A stretch of DNA of 64,000 bases from Phycomyces nitens. Lineage: Eukaryota > Mucoromycota > Mucoromycetes > Mucorales > Phycomycetaceae. Below the pieces are notes generated by a model, which was given only the letters and a program-made list of their open reading frames with translations, made no database searches and was not told the origin of the DNA. Positions 59,704 through 64,000 of this stretch are shown here, piece after piece. Where the stretch lies: assembly GCA_022702545.1 (NCBI GenBank), contig JAHRBC010000005.1, positions 1,302,001 to 1,366,000 of the forward strand, written 5' to 3'. The translations under genes were made by a program, and so were the position numbers. Numbering within the stretch: the stretch's first letter is position 1; each line of letters begins with the position of its first letter.

Positions 59704-59750
59704 ATATTCCAATCTACTAGGGAGGAGAGCTTAGTAGAGTACTGTTATTT
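59704..59750 (+). repeat. 3' tail fragment of the same SINE-like family
   Basis: Shares ATTCCAATCTAC, a hairpin stem and GTAGAGTACTGTT with the first copy (59423-59460), followed again by T-rich DNA. Head and body are absent. The hairpin stem is kept through a C-G to T-A swap. Confidence 0.65.
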
Positions 59751-59879
59751 TTGTTATTTTATTTTATTTTTCAAATATATTTATTAGGGGGTTTCATTGA
59801 TTTTTATTTTCCAAGTTTTATCTATTGGCCATCAAGATTTTGGAGATATGTTATTGAACCCCCCTTTCTAATTATTTTT

Positions 59880-60110
59880 AGTATCTTATCCAAAGAGTAT
59901 TTGTGTGGTGCCAAACAGTTGTTTTGAATTATTCAAATGTCTTTGTTGTATAATTGTCGGCTATATCTTGGTATGAGGTGTACGAGTGCTTGGTGTATAA
60001 CTTATTTAGACATTAGCTTGTCATGAATTTGCAAAGAATAGCCAGAGATCGGTTGTAGAGTTTGGACTTTATTCAGCTGGGTATGTATATCTCAAGGTAT
60101 ATACAAAACC
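59880..60110 (+). repeat. Dispersed repeat copy A, similar to 62107-62374
   Basis: The segment from 59976 (GTGTACGAGTGCTTGGTGTA) to about 60105 aligns gap-poorly with 62242-62365. Outer limits are guessed from the other copy, where the unit is bounded by transposase sequence. Nature unknown: solo LTR or non-autonomous element. Confidence 0.5.
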
Positions 60111-60177
60111 ACAGAACTTGGTTACACTTTTAGACTGGTATTAAATAGTCATTCAAACTCGGTAACGGAGTACAATA

Positions 60178-60204
60178 CAGTCACAGGCAGTTGATTTACA
60201 TACA
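60178..60204 (+). repeat. Left terminal inverted repeat
   Basis: 27 bp, begins CAGTCACAGGCAG and ends TTTACATACA, preceded by TA. Confidence 0.88.
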
Positions 60205-60278
60205 TCTGATAAAAATCTCAAATTTTCATACTTCTTTTTAAATAAAATTCGTTTTTTCTCAATCAGTTTATTAATCAA

Positions 60279-61370
60279 ATGAACATGGGATCTGAAGAAT
60301 CAGGACATAATATACGTGGACCATATAAAAACCGCAAAGATAGAAACTACTGGGGCGTATACTTCCTTTACAAAGCCAAACATTCTCTCCAGCGGATTGC
60401 AAACATGGTTGAGATACCAAGGTCTAGTGTGCAAACAATTGTCAAACGCATCAAGACTTTTGATTGCCCTTTCCCTAAAAAACGACCTGGAGCAAAGAGA
60501 AAACTAGATGACAGAGCAGATAGACATCTGGAAAGGACCATTCGAAAGGATCCATTTGCATCCTATAATCAGCTCAAAACGTCATTAGCCAGCATGGAGA
60601 TTAATGTATCCAAAAAAACTGAAATCGCCTCTGTCAAGCGATTAGACTTCCAGTCTTTCATTGCAGCACATAAACCTAGACTGACAGAGAAACACAAGAA
60701 GGCCATACTTCGTTGGGCTTTGGAGAGAGTAAATTGGTCTGATAATCAATGGAAAAATGTAATCTGGTCAGACGAGTCGCGTTTCTGCCTGGAAGGCAAT
60801 GATGGTGCTAAGAGAGTGCTTCGAAAAATTGGTGAGAGGTATGAGGAACGACACACTATCTCAACAGTGAAGTGGGGTGGTGGTAGAGTAATGGTTTGGG
60901 GCTGCTTCTGGGCTGGAGGATTTGGACCTTTGACGATCGTGGAACCACACACTGTGAACCAAGATACATACGTTGATATCTTGGCAAATGCATTCCATCC
61001 ATGGTTCACAAATATTTCCAGAAGTGAGGATAGAGACTTCCTTCTTCAGGAAGATGGTGCAAGCTGCCACACAGGTAGATATGCTCGATGGTAGAAGGAT
61101 ATCCATTTGATCAGAGGTTTTGAGTACTGGCCCGCTAAAAGCCCTGATATGAACCCTATTGAGCACTTATGGAATGCTCTAGAAATGCTTGTGGACAAGA
61201 GGGGAGCCACAATCAAGTCTCTTAATGATTTGAAGGTGGCCTTACGAGAAGAATGGGAGAAACTTAGCTTGGAGTATGCAGGACGTTTAGTTGGCAGTAT
61301 GAAAAATAGATGCCAAGCTGTAATAGATATGCAAAAGGCACAACAAAATATTAAATATGCCTTTTTATAA
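60279..61370 (+). pseudogene. Tc1/mariner transposase, one in-frame stop
   Basis: Frame of about 363 codons interrupted only by TAG at 61092-61094. The N-terminal helix-turn-helix region has HSLQRIANMVEIPRSSVQTI and VKRIKTFDCPFPKKRPG. The DDE domain has the first Asp in VIWSDESRFCLEGND, the second in LLQEDGASCHTG and the Glu in SPDMNPIEHLWNALE, with 35 positions between the second Asp and Glu counting the stop. WGGGRVMVWGCFWAGGFGPL is the conserved mid-domain block. The transposase cuts and pastes the element at TA sites. Both halves remain in one frame, so the loss of function is recent; readthrough or an active sister copy elsewhere cannot be excluded. Confidence 0.9.
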
Positions 61371-61485
61371 ATACATATTTCAAAATATATTGTCATAAAA
61401 CTACTAGTTTCTAACAGTAATATATATGGAGTACTTCTATGTTTAATGTTGACCATCCAAATTTAAAAAATTAATTTTAGGCTAC

Positions 61486-61512
61486 TGTATGTAAATCAAT
61501 TGCCAATGACTG
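61486..61512 (-). repeat. Right terminal inverted repeat
   Basis: 27 bp, starts TGTATGTAAATC and ends TGACTG, followed by TA. It differs from the left repeat at three positions. Confidence 0.88.
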
Positions 61513-61684
61513 TATACACTCCCACCAAAGAAATCACCACCAAATTTGTTCAATTTCTAGTTCCGGAAGACTACATATCAACTTCTTTAACATATATCTT
61601 CTGAACAAAGATAACAAGAACATTAAAACTTTGGTTTTATACTTTGAGTAATATACATATATTGATGAAATAATAAAAAAAGTA

Positions 61685-62925
61685 ATATTAATATATGCTG
61701 TGGCTACCACGATCCCTTATAACTGCTCTTACTCTGTCAGGAATACTTGCGGCAAGAGTATGCAGTACTTCAGGGTCTAACTGTTCCCACTCCTGAAGGA
61801 TACATACATTGAGGCCATTAACATTGTTAATAGACCCCTTCCTCTCTTGAACCTTGACCTTTAAAGCATGCCAAACATGCTTGATCGGATCGAGAGCTGG
61901 ACTTTGGGATGTTCAGTAGTCGAATCTCTGAATTTCCCAACGATTCTTTCACCATGTTGTATACGAGTCAGTATGACAGCTGGCACCGTCTTCTTAAAAC
62001 TTGAACATTGTTTCATGTTTCTCTTTTAATTTCTGGTATCATGGATTGAAGCCCTTGGACAAAAAATTGACATAGGCATTGAGGTATATGGTTTGCTAGT
62101 ATCTTGTAAGGGAAATAAGAATGCTGTGAGAGTGTTATTTATTGAAGAAAGAATATTATGATTGCTTATATACTATTATTCAAATTCCCTTGTAATTAAA
62201 GTCCCTGTCGTGTAATGGTTGGTTATTACTGTAGCAGTGTGAAGTGTACGTGTGCCTGGTGTATAACTGTTCCTGAGATGTTAACTTGCCAGGGTCATTA
62301 GCAAGTAGTAATCTGAGATCAGCTGTGGATTCTGTATCTCACTCAACTGTAGTGTGTATACCACAGGCAGCTTAGTCAACAAAGCCTTCAAGAAAAGATA
62401 AAGGTCCAAGACCACCAGCCCAGAAACAGCCGCATACCATGACAGAACCTTTTCCATACTTCTCCACTGTATGAATATGCCTTTCTTGGTGTCTTTTGTC
62501 AAGTTTACGGATCACAGATGGGTCAGAATCATTACCCTTTACCATGAACCTGGACTCATCTGACCATACCACCCTACTCCAGTTCTCAATGCTAAAGTTG
62601 GTTCTAGCTTTATCCCAGCGCAGTCAATTCTTCTTCTGTTTGCTGATCAAGTTAGGCTTTGAAACAGGCTTATAATATCTGAAGCTCTTTGCTCTAAAGT
62701 ATCTGCTAACTATATATCTTCAAACAATGACACCTGCGGACACCAAATTTGCTTGGTGGTATGAAAAACTTTCAAATGGATTCCGTCTCACACTCAAGCA
62801 AAAACTTGTAACAGCTGTGACGCCATGTTTGTTTGGTCTTCCGGGCATAGACTTTGTATTGGTTTTATCAGTTTCTTTCCAACGTTTGGTGGTGGTGTTA
62901 ATTGTCGATCGAGGGATGTTCATTT
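61685..62925 (-). pseudogene. Decayed second Tc1/mariner transposase, split by insertion
   Basis: Reading the minus strand: MNIPRSTINTTTKRWKETDK (helix-turn-helix, 62923 downward), then MVWSDESRFMVKGNDSDPSV with the first Asp, then VMVCGCFWAGGLGPLSFLEG up to FVD near 62375. After an unrelated block, homology resumes at about 62106 with QDT, continues through a frame-broken second Asp region, and ends with SPALDPIKHVWHALKVKV, LQEWEQLDPEVLHTLAA and IPDRVRAVIRDRG near 61690. The catalytic Glu position reads Lys (PIKH). Multiple frameshifts are present, so it cannot encode an active enzyme. No convincing terminal repeats were found. Confidence 0.8.
62107..62374. mobile_element. 268 bp insertion inside the decayed transposase (repeat copy B)
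   Basis: Interrupts the transposase between codons for FVD and QDT. Its second half (62242-62365) resembles 59976-60105. A clean target duplication is not obvious. Confidence 0.55.
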
Positions 62926-63126
62926 ATAAAATATCAGTTGGGGTATGGTTGGCATTAGAGAGTCAAATAATAACCTTTATCCTCAAACTCAAACAACTCG
63001 CGTCTAGGAGATGGGCTTCTGGTTCTTTTATTTCTCGATGACATTAGTTATTAACTTAGTATAAAACGCTCTGGGAAGAATAAAAAAAAATGGACGTTGA
63101 AAAAAGGCTTATTTTTAAGAGTGGCA

Positions 63127-64000
63127 CTAATTTACTGAGTCTGCGCGTAGATGTGCAAATACAACATCTAAATCGGTGATATGTATATTTGTGATATCTC
63201 GATTGGTGATATCTCGATTGGTTATATCTCGATTGGTGGTATTTTGATTGGTGATATTTCGATGGTTGGTATTCCGAACTTCCTGTTGTTGCTTAACAAC
63301 GTTGTATTCGTAGAAAAATCGTAGTGTTAAAACATCTGGTATTCTGACCGCTCTGTTGTAACCGTCCATTCTGGTGTACATCCTGGAAGCTTCGTACTCG
63401 GGTTCGTCTAATATCAGAACAAGTCGAACCCAGTCAAGTTCCTATATAAAAATTATGAGCCATTTGCTTTAAATAGACAACCATTTATAGTTTACCAATC
63501 CAGCTTTACTACAATTACTCGTACTGTCATGACAAAAGTAAACTTTTGTGAATCCACGATTGCTATCGATAACGAGTGTCCCTGGCAGAGAAACCACGCG
63601 CCAACCATTATTGACTATTCTCATGTCTGAATAGAATTCTTCGGGCATAGTATACGAGGTATCAGTTATTTGGGTTGTGGGAGTGATTTCCTATATTTCA
63701 AGCCTATTAGTCTTTTAAAGCTCAAAAATAAAACTGGTCAAATATCACCTGTAATGATGTCCTGAACCTAAGTTTATGGGATCGTCTTAATTTCTCATGG
63801 ACACACATTCGCCATTGGACTTTGTATGTTCCTGGTGGAACAGAATCTATGCTACCAGATATCTAAAGGTGTCAAAAGAGCATTAATGGAACCGCTGTTT
63901 TCATGGCTAATATATATATATATATATATACCATAAGATCGGTCCCTGTACGTAGTTTAATTGTACTGCCATAGACGCTTTTTTTGCTTTTAACGGTTTC
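63127..64000 (-). CDS. Unknown protein with C-terminal NRDIT repeats, 5' end outside window
   Basis: Partial gene. Exons seen: 63932 to beyond 64000, 63749-63862, 63496-63690 and 63127-63441. The product contains SIDSVPPGTYKVQWRMCVHE, KLRFRTSLQ, EITPTTQITDTSYTMPEEFY, SDMRIVNNGWRVVSLPGTLV and VIDSNRGFTKVYFCHDSTSN. These alternating hydrophobic strands suggest a beta-sandwich domain. The C-terminus has repeated N-R-D-I-T units from a 15 bp tandem repeat, then HITDLDVVFAHLRADSVN. I do not recognise the family; the GTYKVQWRMCV segment recalls fungal ligand-binding or F-box-associated domains. Confidence 0.6.
63174..63262 (+). repeat. 15 bp tandem repeat within coding exon
   Basis: About six units of GATATCTCGATTGGT, the outer ones diverged (GGTATTTTGATTGGT). 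On the minus strand they translate to I-T-N-R-D/Q-N. Confidence 0.85.
63909..63931. repeat. TA dinucleotide microsatellite in intron
   Basis: About eleven TA units just upstream (on the coding strand, downstream) of a splice donor of the terminal gene. Confidence 0.8.

Larger units (their letters stand above)
60178..61512 (+). mobile_element. Tc1/mariner element with 27 bp terminal inverted repeats
   Basis: Terminal inverted repeats 60178-60204 and 61486-61512 match at 24 of 27 positions, start CAGTCA, and are flanked by TA on both sides (60176-60177, 61513-61514), the mariner target site duplication. The element is 1,335 bp and encloses one transposase frame. Confidence 0.9.

Noticed and set aside
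1..64000. CRISPR array, rRNA genes, phage or bacterial operon features
   Set aside because: The sequence is eukaryotic nuclear DNA with spliceosomal introns; no spaced direct repeats or rRNA signatures were seen.

Overview
The window is nuclear DNA from an intron-rich, AT-rich fungus. Homologs, gene density, 50-90 nt introns and Tc1/mariner debris fit an early-diverging lineage (Mucoromycota, probably Mucorales); the assignment is inference. Many open frames on the antisense strands are codon-bias shadows. I rebuilt most genes by choosing splice sites that keep family motifs in frame. For the carboxypeptidase, SPATA20-like, MRT4, RPAP3, trehalase, COR1, TGL1, BI-1, VC0807-like and Mg-chelatase-like genes the exon sums are exact multiples of three.

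Layout. 0.7-9.1 kb: an Integrator subunit 13 homolog (+), a VC0807-like membrane protein (-), a vacuolar carboxypeptidase (+) and a steroid 5-alpha-reductase-family protein (+). 9.2-16.3 kb: a Mg-chelatase-like degenerate AAA+ protein (-), a small membrane protein with an unresolved junction (+), a CUE/Myb-like/U-box protein (-) and an intronless proline/serine-rich orphan (+). 16.6-22.7 kb: a SPATA20/YyaL-type thioredoxin-fold protein built from 18 exons including 7, 11 and 7 nt micro-exons (+), MRT4 (+) and a BAX-inhibitor-1 protein (-). 23.4-34 kb: RPAP3 (-), neutral trehalase (+), RPL18 (-), a small secreted, possibly GPI-anchored protein (-) and complex III core subunit 1 (-). 34.6-46 kb: CAF-1 large subunit (-), divergent from a STRIP/Far11 homolog (+), then a TGL1-type lipase (+) convergent with a KCH-type potassium transporter (-). 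47.2-58.4 kb: a formin whose FH1 region is cut into eight symmetric mini-exons (+), glucosidase II beta (+) and an intronless multipass membrane orphan (+). 59.2-63.1 kb is a repeat island: a tRNA-headed SINE-like element plus a tail fragment, a nearly intact Tc1/mariner element with one stop codon, and a decayed second mariner split by a 268 bp insertion that resembles another dispersed copy. The window ends inside a minus-strand gene whose C-terminus carries a short tandem repeat.

The genes do not form a pathway cluster. Several share themes: transcription and snRNA/RNA polymerase biology (INTS13, RPAP3), chromatin (CAF-1, the U-box/Myb protein), ribosome biogenesis (MRT4, RPL18), secretory quality control (glucosidase II beta) and morphogenesis/actin (formin, STRIP). 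Neighbours are mostly convergent with 80-190 bp between stops, or divergent with short shared promoters. The strongest unusual signals are the modular FH1 exon array, the micro-exons, recurrent GC-AG introns, an Integrator subunit in a fungus, and a SINE-like family with a covarying tail hairpin.
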